A program made the translations under genes and the position numbers. 46,496 bases of DNA from the NCBI GenBank assembly GCA_963747425.1, contig CAVVFJ010000004.1, forward strand, positions 1-46,496. Reading direction: 5' to 3'. Within the stretch, counting starts at the first letter, position 1. Each line of letters begins with the position of its first letter. The notes under the pieces are model-generated. The model saw only the letters and a program-made list of their open reading frames with translations. It made no database searches and had not been told where the DNA came from. Positions 7,766 to 16,771 of the stretch are shown one piece after another. This stretch comes from DASUPK01 sp963747425 (lineage in GTDB: Bacteria; Actinomycetota; Thermoleophilia; Solirubrobacterales; 70-9).

Positions 7766-8982
7766 AGCGCAATGCCTCCATCGGTCGCAGGCGCGCGGCG
7801 CGGCCGGCGGGATAGGTGCCGAAGAAGAGCCCGGCAGCGGACGCGGCGCCGAAGGCGAGGAAGATCGAGTAGGTCGCGATCACGGGCTGGACGCCGGCGA
7901 TCCGGAAGCGGCTGGCGACGATCCCGGCGGCGACCCCGGCGAGACCGCCGAGCACGCGAGACGAGCACGGCCTCGGCCAGGAACTGGGCGAGGATGTCGC
8001 CGCGCCGCGCGCCGATGGCCTTGCGGATGCCGATCTCGCGGGTCCGCTCGGTGACGCTGACCAGCATGATGTTCATCACGCCGATCCCGCCGACGAGCAG
8101 CGAGATCGCCGCCACGGCGCCGAGCAGGGTCGTGAAGACCTCGCTGGTCGAGCTGAGGCCTCGAGGATCGAGCCCTGGTTGATGACCTGAAAGCCGGGGT
8201 CGGTCGGGTCGGTGACGTCGTGGCGGTCGTAGAGGATCGAGGTCACCTCGGTCTGGGCCGCGTCGAGCTGGTCGCGCGGACGTCGCCTGGACGATGATCT
8301 GAGTTGATGTCGCCATAGCCGGTCAGCGTGTCCTGCGACCGCGGTGATCGGGACGATCACGACGTCGTCCTGGTCCTGGAAGCCGTTCGAGCCCTTCGAC
8401 TTCGTCACGCCCGATCACCTGGAAGCTCGAGCCGTTGATCTGGATCGTCTGGCCAACCGGGCCCTGGCCGGCAAAGAGGCTCGAGGCCACGGTCGGGCCG
8501 ATCACCGCGACCCGCTCGCGGCGTGTCGACCTCGCTGGTCGGTGATGAACTGGCCGCTCGCGGCCTGGTAGTCTGCGGCCTCGGCGTAGGAGGCCGTCGT
8601 GCCGACGACCTGCGAGGGCTGGTAGCTCGTCGAGCCGTTGACCAGGGTCGCCGACTGGCGTTCACGACCGGGCGAGGCGCTGGCGACGTCGGGGGCCTGG
8701 GTCGGGTCTTCGAGCGCTTCGGCGTCGTCCAGGGTCAGGGAGACCGAGGCCGAGCTGCTCGTGCTCGGAGGCCGAATCCGCTGCCGGCCGTGGCATCACG
8801 GTCAGGGTGTTGGTGCCCGAGCCTCGAATGCTCGACTGCACCGCCTTCGAGGAGCCGTTGCCGACCGCGATCAGAACGATCACGGAGCCAACGCCGATCG
8901 TCATCCCGAGCACGGTGAGGCCCGAGCGGAGCTTGTTCGCAGCGAGCCCGGCGAGCGCGGTTCGGAGCGTCTCGCGCGCCAT
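7758..8982 (-). CDS. MacB/FtsX-like ABC transporter permease (several frameshifts)
   Basis: The composite reads as a MacB-type permease. It has an N-terminal helix (AANKLRSGLTVLGMTIGVGS, then VIVLIAVGNGS) and a large exported MacB_PCD domain with GPTVASSLFAGQGPVGQTIQ. The FtsX core follows as LLVGGIGVMNIMLVSVTERT and REIGIRKAIGARRGDIL, and the C-terminus is PAGRAARLRPMEALRFE. At least five frame changes interrupt it between 7940 and 8790, the densest damage in the window. All landmark motifs survive in order, so errors in the consensus are more likely than decay. The ATG at 8982 overlaps the ATPase stop by one base. Confidence 0.75.
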
Positions 8983-9727
8983 CAGCCGCTCAGCGCCTCT
9001 CGCTTGCGCCGAGCTGCTCGCCGTGGGCGCCGACGGGCCGTCGCTCGTCGCCGACGATCGGCCGTCGGCGAGTGTACCACGTGCGCTGAGCGCGGGCCGC
9101 GACCGGCGTGCTCGTGGGTGATCAGGACGACCGTCCGGCCCTGCGGGTTGAGGGCCTCGAAGATGCCCGAGCACCTCCTCGCTCGAGCGCGAGTCGAGGT
9201 TGCCGGTCGGCTCGTCGGCCATGATCAGGCCGGGTTGGTGACGATGCGCGCGCGCGATCGCCACCCGCTGCTGCTGGCCGCCGGAGAGCTCGGACGGGAA
9301 GGTGGCGGCGCGGTCGAGCATGCCGACCGAGCTCCAGCGCGGCCTCGGCCATCGCGCGCCGGCGCTCGCGCGCCGGACGCCCGCGTAGCCGAGCGGCAGC
9401 TCGACGTTGGCGAGCGCGCTGGTGCGCGGAACCAGGTTGAAGCTCTGGAAGACGAAGCCGATCTTGCGGTTGCGCAGGTCGGCCAGGCCGTCCTCGTCGA
9501 TCGTGCTGACGTCGATCCCGTCGAGCAGATAGCGGCCGCCGGTGGGCGCATCGAGGCAGCCGAGGATGTTCATCATGCGTCGACTTGCCGCTGCCCGATG
9601 GGCCCATGATCGCCACGAACTCGCCGCGCTCGATCTGCAGGGAGACCCCGCGCAGGGCCTGGACCTCGATGCCCGGCAGGGTGTAGGTGCGCTCGAGGCG
9701 CTCGAGTTGAATCAGAGGCCCCCTCAT
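8982..9727 (-). CDS. MacB-like ABC transporter ATPase (several frameshifts)
   Basis: This is the nucleotide-binding subunit of the efflux system. The start MRGPLIQLERLERTYTLPG leads to Walker A GPSGSGKST, then MNILGCLDAPTGGRYLLDG. The Q-loop region is FVFQSFNLVPRTSALANVEL. The ABC signature is LSGGQQQRVAIARA and Walker B is LIMADEPTGNLDSRSSEEV. Frame changes occur near 9575 (one extra base after the Walker A Thr codon), near 9330, near 9240 and near 9160. The family (LolD/MacB type) pairs with FtsX-like permeases. Its ATG overlaps the end of the adaptor gene (ATGA), and its stop overlaps the permease start. Confidence 0.8.
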
Positions 9728-11076
9728 CCGCCTGGGAACCCTCCTGGCGGCCCGCCGCCTCCGCCGATGCCACCGCTGAGACCGCCTGGAGGGCCGCCGG
9801 ACGGGAGGCCGGAGGCGCCGCCGGCGCCTCCGAGGGCGGACTGGGTCTGGATCGCGACCTTGTCGCCGGCGGCTAAGCCGCTGGTGATCTCGGTCGTGCT
9901 GTCTCCGACCAGGCCGGTCGTCACCTGCTTGGTGACGCTCTCGCCATTCTGCTCGACCTTGACCGAGTTGCCGGTGAGCGCCGAGCTTGGGATCCCGATC
10001 ACACCGTCGGCCTGAGCCACGACGATCTTGGCCGAGCCGGTCATGCCGGGCTTCAGCTGTGAGGAGTCCTGGGTCAGGACCAGTGTCACCGGATAGCTGA
10101 CGACCCCGTTGCTGGAGCTGGAGACCAGCCCGATCTCCGTCACCTTGGCCGCGAACTGGCGGTCTCCAAGCGCGCTCACCGTGACGCTGGCCGGCTTGCC
10201 GACCTTGATGTCGGCGATGTCGGCCTCGCTGAAGTCGACGCTGAGCTTCATCTGGTCGAGGTTCTCGAGCACGACCACTGCGCTCGTGCTGCTCGACGAG
10301 GACGAGCTCGTGGACCCCGACGAGCTCGAGGTGCTGGATCCCCCGGTACCGCTTGCGCTGGCCCCGGCCGAGGTGCCGGAGGTTCCGCCGGTGGCTCCGG
10401 AGGTGCCGCCGCCCGATGAGGAGGTGTCGAGGTTCGTTCCGGCCGTCACGGCCTGTCCGGCTTCGCCGGACACGGAAGCGACCAGGCCATCCATCGTCGC
10501 CCGCAGCTTGGTCTGCTCGAGAGTGGACTCGGCGTTGTCGAGAGCGACCTGGGCGCTCTCGAGGTTGGCCTCGGCCGAAGCGATATTGGCCGCCTTCGCA
10601 GCAGGGGATTCGGTTGATCCCGAACTCCCGGTGCCGCTGGCGGTTGGACCGCTGCTCGTGCTCTGCGTCGTGGAGGTCGAGCCGACCTTGGCGCTGTGCA
10701 AGCTGGCCTGAGCCGAGTCCAGATTGGCCTGGGCTTCGGAGACCGACGCCCGCGCGTCGGTGTCGTCGAGAGTGGCCAGCAGCTGGCCCTTCTGGACGTG
10801 CTCGCCGGCATGGACGTAGACCCGCGAGATCGTTCCATTGGTCTGGAAGTTCAGGTTGGCGGTGCTCGCTGCTTCAAGCGAGCCGCTGCCGGTGACGGTC
10901 TTCTGCACCGTGCCGCGCGCCGCCGTCACGGTCGTCGCCGGGGCCTGCTTGGCGGAGGCGGGGCCGATCACACCAACAGCGACCCCGACCGCGATCCCGC
11001 AAAGGACGAGCAGGATCGCGGTCGGGACCGACGGACGACGGAGGGCGGTGCGTAGCTCTCTTGCCTTCGCTGACAT
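9724..11076 (-). CDS. MacA-like periplasmic adaptor (HlyD family)
   Basis: The 450-residue protein is intact. One N-terminal membrane anchor (VPTAILLVLCGIAVGVAVGV) precedes a lipoyl-type half motif (ANLNFQTNGTISRVYVHAGE, then HVQKGQLLATLDD). An alpha-helical hairpin rich in Ala/Gln/Ser follows (about residues 105-190), interrupted by a Ser/Gly/Thr insert near 240-270. Beta-barrel and membrane-proximal domains with KPGMTGSAKIVV and GIPSSAL come next. The C-terminal tail is Gly/Pro-rich (GGPPGG repeats). It links the MacB-like permease and ATPase to the cell envelope. In a monoderm there is no TolC, so it probably forms a sleeve in the cell wall. It is the first gene of the efflux operon, 237 bases after the kinase. 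Confidence 0.85.
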   Translation of the reverse strand: MSAKARELRTALRRPSVPTAILLVLCGIAVGVAVGVIGPASAKQAPATTVTAARGTVQKTVTGSGSLEAASTANLNFQTNGTISRVYVHAGEHVQKGQLLATLDDTDARASVSEAQANLDSAQASLHSAKVGSTSTTQSTSSGPTASGTGSSGSTESPAAKAANIASAEANLESAQVALDNAESTLEQTKLRATMDGLVASVSGEAGQAVTAGTNLDTSSSGGGTSGATGGTSGTSAGASASGTGGSSTSSSSGSTSSSSSSSTSAVVVLENLDQMKLSVDFSEADIADIKVGKPASVTVSALGDRQFAAKVTEIGLVSSSSNGVVSYPVTLVLTQDSSQLKPGMTGSAKIVVAQADGVIGIPSSALTGNSVKVEQNGESVTKQVTTGLVGDSTTEITSGLAAGDKVAIQTQSALGGAGGASGLPSGGPPGGLSGGIGGGGGPPGGFPGG

Positions 11077-11157
11077 CGCCGGCCAACGCTCGCCGAGGAA
11101 GCTGAAAACAGCTCAAGGGATCGCTGGGAGTTAGCTGAGAGCTTCTGGCCAGAGGCA

Positions 11158-11186
11158 GAGGGCCCCCGGGATGTAAGGGAGCCCTC
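11158..11186. terminator. GC hairpin between kinase and efflux genes (weak)
   Basis: GAGGGC (11158-11163) can pair with GCCCTC (11181-11186) in the 237-base gap between the kinase stop and the MacA-like start. There is no T-run. It could attenuate or separate transcription of the two-component genes from the efflux operon. Confidence 0.3.
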
Positions 11187-11313
11187 CGCCCTTTGGGGGA
11201 GGCGCCGCGACCACACGCAGGCCGCAGCGTCCGCCTTGGCCGGTCTTGCGGGTAGGGAGGGATCCCGCGACCAAGGCTCCAGTGCATCCCACTGATGGAA
11301 CCTGAAACTTCGG

Positions 11314-12828
11314 TTATCGGCCGCTGAGAGAAGGCTGGGAATCCCGCCCGGCAGGCGGGACGGCCTCCTCGACTGAGGCTTTGCTTGGCAATGAGATCGC
11401 GAACAGCGCCCCGCCGCCCTCGGGTGAGGAGGCCGAGCAGGAGCCGCCGTGAGCCGAGATGATCGCGGCGACGATGGCGAGGCCGAGACCGGAGCCACCG
11501 TCGGCACGTCCACGCGCGGCGTCGCCGCGCCAGAAACGCTCGAAGACGGTTTGCTCGGTGCCGGGCGGAAGCCCCGGCCCGTGGTCGTGAACGTCGAGCT
11601 GCACCTTGCCCTCGCGCTCTTGGACGGAGACTTCGACCGGCGTTCCCTCGGGGGTATGGCGAATCGCGTTCGAAAGCAGGTTCCGGATCGCCCGCCGCAG
11701 TTGGGTGGCATCGCCGATGACCTTTGGGTCGCCGCTCACGCGAACGGCAATCGATCGCTCGGGCGCATTCATGCGGGTGTCGTCGCCGAGTTCCCGCATC
11801 AGCCCGGACAGGTCGACCGGTTCGCGCACCGGCTCACGAATCTGGTCGAGCCGGGCCAGGGTGAGCAGGTCGTCGACGAGCTCCCCCATGCGCTCCGACT
11901 CGCCCTCAATCCGGCCCATCGCCTTGGCGAGCTCCTCGGGATCGTCGGCCATGCCGAGCCTGAAGAGCTCCGCGTAGCCGCGCATCGAGCTGAGCGGGGT
12001 GCGCAGCTCGTGGGAGGCGTCGGCCAGGAAGCGGCGCATCCGCTCCTCGCTGGCCTGGCGCTTGGCGAAGGCGTCCTGGATCCGCCGCAGCATCTCGTTC
12101 AGCGCGATACCGAGGCGCCCGACCTCTGTGCGCTCGCTCGCCGGCTCGACCCGCTTGCCGAGATCGCCAGCAGCGATCGTTCGCGCCGCACGCTGCATCC
12201 GCTCGAGTGGAGAGAGCCCGAGCTTCACCACCCAGAGCGTCAGCAGGGCTGCAGCGAGCAGCACCCCGCCCGAGACGATCAGCTCGATCGTCCCGAGACG
12301 GGAGAGCGTCTGGTTCATCTCCCGCTCGGGCAGCGCCACGACGACGGTCCCGCCGTCTCGCGGCAGCGCGAAGGCCGCGACCCGAAAATCGTCGGAGCCG
12401 GAGGCGGAAGACGCGGAGACAACCTTCGCGGAGCCGGGCGTGGATACGGGGACATCGGCCGGGAGCTCGACGGTGGGAAGGTCCCTTTCACCATACGAGA
12501 ACCGCTTCCTTGCGAGCAGCTTGCCGCCCTTGTCGCGCAACTCGCCGTAGGTGCCGGGCGGCAAGCCCGCCTGGGCGTCCTGACGGGCACCGCTCGGCGG
12601 CCTCAGCTTGCTGCCATTCGGCAGGGTTCCGAACGGCTTCGCCTTCCCGGATTCGATCGCGGAGGCGATCAGCGAACGCCCGACCGGCTCCTCGGCGCTC
12701 TCCACCTGCTGGTCGAGACGATCGGAGAGATATGACCGCAGGGCGGCGTGCGAAACGAGAGCGGTCGCGGCGAGCCCGGAGGCGGTCAGCACCAGCACGC
12801 CGATCAGAAGGCGGAGGCGGATCGACAT
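11314..12828 (-). CDS. HAMP-domain sensor histidine kinase
   Basis: The protein is intact, about 504 residues. A first membrane segment (RLRLLIGVLVLTASGLAATA) and a second (LIVSGGVLLAAALLTLWVVK) bracket an exported sensor domain of about 150 residues. A HAMP linker (PLERMQRAARTIAAGDLGKR) follows. The phosphoacceptor box is FLADASHELRTPLSSMRGY. The ATPase has N box RRAIRNLLSNAIRHTPEG, G1 DVHDHGPGLPPG, F box FERFWRGD and G2 GGSGLGLAIVAAI. The ATG at 12828 follows the regulator stop by one base and is preferred to an upstream in-frame ATG that would overlap it. Its downstream neighbour is the MacA/MacB operon, which it probably controls. Confidence 0.9.
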   Translation of the reverse strand: MSIRLRLLIGVLVLTASGLAATALVSHAALRSYLSDRLDQQVESAEEPVGRSLIASAIESGKAKPFGTLPNGSKLRPPSGARQDAQAGLPPGTYGELRDKGGKLLARKRFSYGERDLPTVELPADVPVSTPGSAKVVSASSASGSDDFRVAAFALPRDGGTVVVALPEREMNQTLSRLGTIELIVSGGVLLAAALLTLWVVKLGLSPLERMQRAARTIAAGDLGKRVEPASERTEVGRLGIALNEMLRRIQDAFAKRQASEERMRRFLADASHELRTPLSSMRGYAELFRLGMADDPEELAKAMGRIEGESERMGELVDDLLTLARLDQIREPVREPVDLSGLMRELGDDTRMNAPERSIAVRVSGDPKVIGDATQLRRAIRNLLSNAIRHTPEGTPVEVSVQEREGKVQLDVHDHGPGLPPGTEQTVFERFWRGDAARGRADGGSGLGLAIVAAIISAHGGSCSASSPEGGGALFAISLPSKASVEEAVPPAGRDSQPSLSGR

Positions 12829-12829
12829 C

Positions 12830-13537
12830 TCAGTCGCGCGGCTCGCGGAGCGCATATCCCACGCCGCGCACGGTGTGGATCAGCGGCGGCCCCTCGCCGT
12901 CCACCTTCTTGCGCAGGTAGCTGATGTAGGTCTCGAGGATGCGTGCGTCCCCGCCGAAGTCGTAGTTCCAGACGTGGTCGAGGATCTGGGACCTCCTGAG
13001 TGCACGACGCGGGTTGGCGAGCAGGAACCGGAGCAGTCGGAACTCGGTGTGGGTCAATTCGATCGACCGGCCCGCGCGGAAGACCTCGTGGGTGTCCTCG
13101 TCAAGCTCCAGGTCGGCGAAGCTGAGCTTCGCGTCGTCCGCACCACCCGCCCGTCTAAGGATCGTGTGGACGCGCGCGATCAACTCCTCGACGCTGAAGG
13201 GCTTCGACAGATAGTCATCGCCGCCGAGAGTGAGCCCGCGGATCTTGTCTTCAGTTGCGTCCTTGGCTGTCAGGAAGACGATCGGGACCTGGTGGTCCGA
13301 ACCGCCACCGAGCCGGCGGGCAACCTCGAACCCATCGACGTCGGGGAGCATCACGTCGAGGACGATCAGGTGAGGGCGGCGCTGGCGGACGCGACTCAGA
13401 GCCTCCGAGCCGCTGGCGGCCGTTGCGACCTCGAAGCCGTCGTAGCGCAGCGCCGCCGAGACCAGTTCGGCGATGTTGAGCTCGTCATCGACGACGAGGA
13501 CACGGGTGGGGCCGTTTCCGTCACTGCCCGATGCCAC
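12830..13537 (-). CDS. OmpR/PhoB-family response regulator
   Basis: This is a complete 235-residue regulator. The receiver has the acidic pair at residues 17-18, phosphoacceptor Asp61 in LIVLDVMLPD and Lys in DDYLSKPFSVEEL. The winged helix has HTEFRLLRFLLANPRRALRR, the recognition helix region DARILETYISYLRKKV and the final hairpin HTVRGVGYALREP. It resembles TcrA/MprA/PrrA-type regulators of actinobacteria. The GTG at 13537 gives the usual eight to ten residue leader. It is transcribed with the kinase and ends 70 bases from the third attachment-core block on its promoter side. Confidence 0.9.
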   Translation of the reverse strand: MASGSDGNGPTRVLVVDDELNIAELVSAALRYDGFEVATAASGSEALSRVRQRRPHLIVLDVMLPDVDGFEVARRLGGGSDHQVPIVFLTAKDATEDKIRGLTLGGDDYLSKPFSVEELIARVHTILRRAGGADDAKLSFADLELDEDTHEVFRAGRSIELTHTEFRLLRFLLANPRRALRRSQILDHVWNYDFGGDARILETYISYLRKKVDGEGPPLIHTVRGVGYALREPRD

Positions 13538-13606
13538 CAGGCGATCTTGCTACTCGAACCTGGGAGGAGCCTGAGAGTCCCCCGTTACGAGCTCGGCCCG
13601 GATGAA

Positions 13607-13760
13607 CCGTGCGTCGAACTGTGCGTCGAACTCCCGACTTCGGACCGAACTGAGGCCACCTCACGGCACCCAATCCGTGCATAGTCCCCCTCAGACGACC
13701 CCTCCTCGCCGTCATCATTGTCCGCGTGTCGGGGGTTGGAGTCCCTCATCCGGCATGAAG
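13607..13760. repeat. Attachment-site repeat, copy 3 (decayed)
   Basis: Two perfect GTGCGTCGAACT units (13609-13620 and 13621-13632) are followed about 80 bases later by a decayed tRNA-Met 3' half (13712-13760) carrying several substitutions. The block matches copy 2 over its full length. It lies between the promoter of the response regulator at 13537 and the TIR-like gene at 13807. The tRNA 5' half is absent. Confidence 0.75.
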
Positions 13761-13806
13761 TTCCTGCTTTGTCGATCGGGACGTCTTCCGATATTTTCGG
13801 TGCCTG

Positions 13807-14743
13807 GTGGAAGGCACAGGAAAGCCGCGCATCTTCCTGGGCTCTTCAGGCAAGCAGGAGAAGCTCCTCCAGGCGCTGACGCGTGGACTCGAAAGCGTTG
13901 CGGAGGTGGAGCCCTGGACGACTTCGTTCAATCCGGGGACGACGACATTGCAGCGGCTGATCGATCTGACGCGCGAGGTCGATTTCGCGGCGTTTGTGTT
14001 CGCACAGGACGACTGGACGACCGAGAGCGACCCCACCACCGATCCGCGAGCAAGGCCAGGCCTCGCCGCGCGACAACGTGGTCTTCGAGGCCGGTCTCTT
14101 CGGCAGTGCCCTCGGAATGCGCCGCACGTTCATCCTCCACGCGAACGGCGCGAAGCTTCCCAGCGACCTCCTCGGCCTCACCAGCGTGCGCTACGACCAG
14201 GCAACGACCGCCGCTGAGGTGAGAAGCGTCAACGACAAGCTCCGGAAGGCGATCGAGAGCGAGGGCCGACTCGCCCGAATCGAGGGTGCCTGGTGGCAAT
14301 TCTCGCTGACGGAGCGCAGCTCGGACGAACCATCCGCCGTGAGCCTCTTGCGGATCTCGCGGGATCGTGACGGGACATTGGGCGTGGCCGGCCGCTCGTG
14401 GCAAGATGACGGCAAGCTGTCAGCGCGGTACTGGAGCGAGGCGTCGAAAGAGAAGTCAGACCCTGCGGGTGTCTTCTACTACTGGAATGGGGAGCGGCCT
14501 CGGGACCCCAACGCGCCTCAGCTCGACGGGACGGGACAGATCCTGATCGAGACGCCGGATCGCGCTGCCGGGTACTGGACGACTCGATCCGAGTCTTCGC
14601 CGGAACTGAACGTTCGAACGTCCGGTGTCTATGTGCGCGCCGATCCTGAGGACGTGAGCGTCCTCGACGGGGACGACGATCGGAAGCGCGCCGAGCTCAT
14701 CGCGGAACGGCTCACGCGCTGGAAGTCGGTCGCGAGCTCCTGA
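13807..14743 (+). CDS. TIR-like nucleotide-binding protein with unknown C-terminal domain (one frameshift)
   Basis: The N-terminal 130 residues match the TIR-like domain of Cap12/Pycsar-type effectors (PF10137). The first strand is KPRIFLGSSGKQEKLLQAL, then come VAEVEPWTTSF and VDFAAFVFAQDDWTTES. The motif SPRDNVVFEAGLFGSALG carries the Glu expected to be catalytic for NAD+ cleavage. LPSDLLGLTSVRYD ends the domain. The frame changes near 14045, just before the catalytic motif. Residues from about 160 on (EGAWWQFSL, LGVAGRSWQDDGKLSARYW, GVFYYWNGER, GTGQILIE) look like a strand-rich barrel I cannot name; it may sense a ligand. There is no cyclase or other defence gene beside it. The GTG at 13807 starts the first strand within five residues. 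A single-gene NADase defence protein is the inference. Confidence 0.75.
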
Positions 14744-14792
14744 ATCAGGTGCCAGGTCAAATTAGGATCGACACGCAAGCTTTCGATGGTTG

Positions 14793-15257
14793 CTACTTGT
14801 TCGCGAGGCGGCAGATCAAGACGGGAACATCGGCATGGTGGGCGACCGCGGTGGCGACGCTCCCCATCGCGACGTAGCTGACTCCGCTTCGCCCATGCGA
14901 GCCGATCACGATCACCCCGGCTCCACGGTCCTTCGCCACCTCGATGATCCGCTTCCAAACCGGGCTGCCTTCGATCACGAAAGCCTCGGCCTCGAAGCCG
15001 GCCTCCTTGGCCAAGGCTGCGCCTTCGGCGGCGATCTCGCTTGCCTGCTGCTTCGCCTCCTCGGCGAAGCCGGCGGGCACCCTCGCGTATGCGACTCCCC
15101 AGAAGGGGAGCGCCTCCAAGGGCTCGAAGACCGAGAGGACGACCGCGGCTCGCGGCATCTGGAGCTGCCGGCCGGCCTGCGCTATCGCCGCCTTGGCGTA
15201 ATCGGAGCCGTCGTAGGCGATCAGGACCGGCGCGTCGGATCTGGCTTCTTCGGCCAT
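14793..15257 (-). CDS. Universal stress protein (UspA family)
   Basis: This is a single-domain Usp of 154 residues. The N-terminal strand is APVLIAYDGSDYAKAAIAQA, with the Asp that binds adenine nucleotide. The C-terminal nucleotide loop is VIVIGSHGRSGVSYVAMGSV, the G-x2-G-x9-G-[ST] ATP-binding type. It ends ADVPVLICR. The ATG at 15257 is chosen because AGGA lies six bases ahead of it. The gene lies 26 bases past the TreT-like stop on the same strand and may be co-transcribed with it, which fits a stress role for both. Confidence 0.9.
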   Translation of the reverse strand: MAEEARSDAPVLIAYDGSDYAKAAIAQAGRQLQMPRAAVVLSVFEPLEALPFWGVAYARVPAGFAEEAKQQASEIAAEGAALAKEAGFEAEAFVIEGSPVWKRIIEVAKDRGAGVIVIGSHGRSGVSYVAMGSVATAVAHHADVPVLICRLANK

Positions 15258-15283
15258 GAAGTCCTTTCTGAGGCTAGTCGAGG

Positions 15284-16733
15284 CTAACGAGCCGCCTGGC
15301 TGCCGTCCTGCCCGTCGGACCGGAGCATCTGCTCGATCAGCTGCATGTACTGGGCCAGATGCCGGGTCCCGAGGAACGAGCGGCGAACGCGCTCGCGGGC
15401 GTTCTCGCCGATCCTCCGGGCCCGCTCCGGGTCGTCGAGGAGCCGGTTGATCGCCTCTCCCGTCGCCGCCAGGTCCGCGGGGTCGTCGACCAGCACTCCG
15501 GACTCCCCGTCGACGATCTGGTCCTGGATCCCGCCGACGCGGGAAGCGACGACCGGCTTCGACTTCCACATCGCCTCGGCCACCGTCAGTCCGAAGCCCT
15601 CGGCGAGGCTCTTCTGGACGACGACGTCCGCGCGCCTCTGGATCGCGTTGACCATCGCCGCGTTCTCCTGCACGTCGTCCAGCGGCAGGCAGGCGAGGTG
15701 GACCCTGCCCCGCGCCTCCGCGGGAAGCTGCTCCAGAGCCCGCGAACCTCCGCCAGCACCTCGGCCCCCTCCGGATCGTCCGCCACCCCCGTCACCGACG
15801 GCCCGGCGAGGAGCAGGTGCGCCTCCGGGCTGGCGACGTGCTCCGCGAAACAGCGGAGCACTCCGACCGGGTCCTTGAGCCGGTCCCAGCGGGAGACCTG
15901 GACGATCAGCGGAGCGTCCTCGGGGATCGGCCCCTCCTGGTCGAGCTCGGCGGCGCGATCGACGCGCGCCGTGCTGCCGTCCTACGCGCTCGAAGACAGC
16001 CTGCTTGAAGTGGTCGCCCTCCCCCAGGCCGATCACGTTGAGGATCGAGCGCGCCGCCTGCGGGTCGAGCTCCTCGTTCTTGGGCGAGAAGGCGTCGATC
16101 GAGGGCGGCACCAGCCAGAGCCGCTCCGATTCGAGGCCATCCCAGACGAACTCCTTGCGGGAGAACACCAGAGCGTCGGCCTCGTCGACGTAGGGCCGCA
16201 GAAAGTCCCAGGCCTCTCGCGCCCGCCCGTTCGGGTGGTCGACGCCGACGTGACAGCGCCAGACGATTTCGGTGCCCGCGCTCTTCACGTGCGGGATCAG
16301 TCCGGCGGGCTGGGGGTCGTGGATGTAGACGATGTCGCCGTCGCGGACCAGCTCGACCAGCTCGTCGGCGGCGTCGAGCAGCGTGCTGTTCGTAGATCTT
16401 GCGCTCCGCGGGTCCGAGCCCGCCGCCGTCGCCATCGGAGGCATGCAGCTGGTTGTGGATCCGCTTGGTGACGCGGAAGAAATCCGGATTGCCGCCGATC
16501 GTGAGCCAGCGCACGTCGACCCCGGCCCCTCGCGCGTAGGCGAGCAGCGACTGCAGCATCTCGGCCACTCCCCCTCCGCGGGCGGTCGAGTTGACGTGCC
16601 AGATGACCCGCCCGGCGAGCAACTTCTGCGCGATGCTCGTCGCCTGATCGACCGCGGCATAGTCCTCTCCCACGAGCGCCCGAAACCGCTCGGGCGACGC
16701 GGGTGCGACGGGAACCTGGGTGAGGGCGGGCAC
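15284..16733 (-). CDS. treT: TreT-like trehalose glycosyltransferase, GT4 (three frameshifts)
   Basis: TreT joins NDP-glucose to glucose to form trehalose. The hallmark IWHVNSTARGGGVAEMLQSL near the start is specific to the TreT/trehalose phosphorylase branch of GT4. Further on are YIHDPQPAGLIPH, WRCHVGVDHPN and WLVPPSIDAFSPKN. The GT4 donor site follows: VVVQKSLAEGFGLTVAEAMW, KSKPVVASRVGGIQDQI and the helix SFLGTRHLAQYMQLIEQML. Frame changes lie near 16395, 15990 and 15740. The GTG at 16733 is preferred; an upstream ATG at 16763 would leave only eight bases to the divergent ZIP gene. Other GT4 activities cannot be excluded. Trehalose formation fits the neighbouring stress protein. Confidence 0.75.
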
Positions 16734-16771
16734 CGCTCGCCAGACACTAGAGGCTGGGATCATTCCCGCCG

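Noticed and set aside
7758..9727. Programmed frameshifting in the ABC transporter genes.
   Set aside because: There are many breaks at unrelated sequences without slippery heptamers or following structures, and relatives of these proteins are made from one frame.
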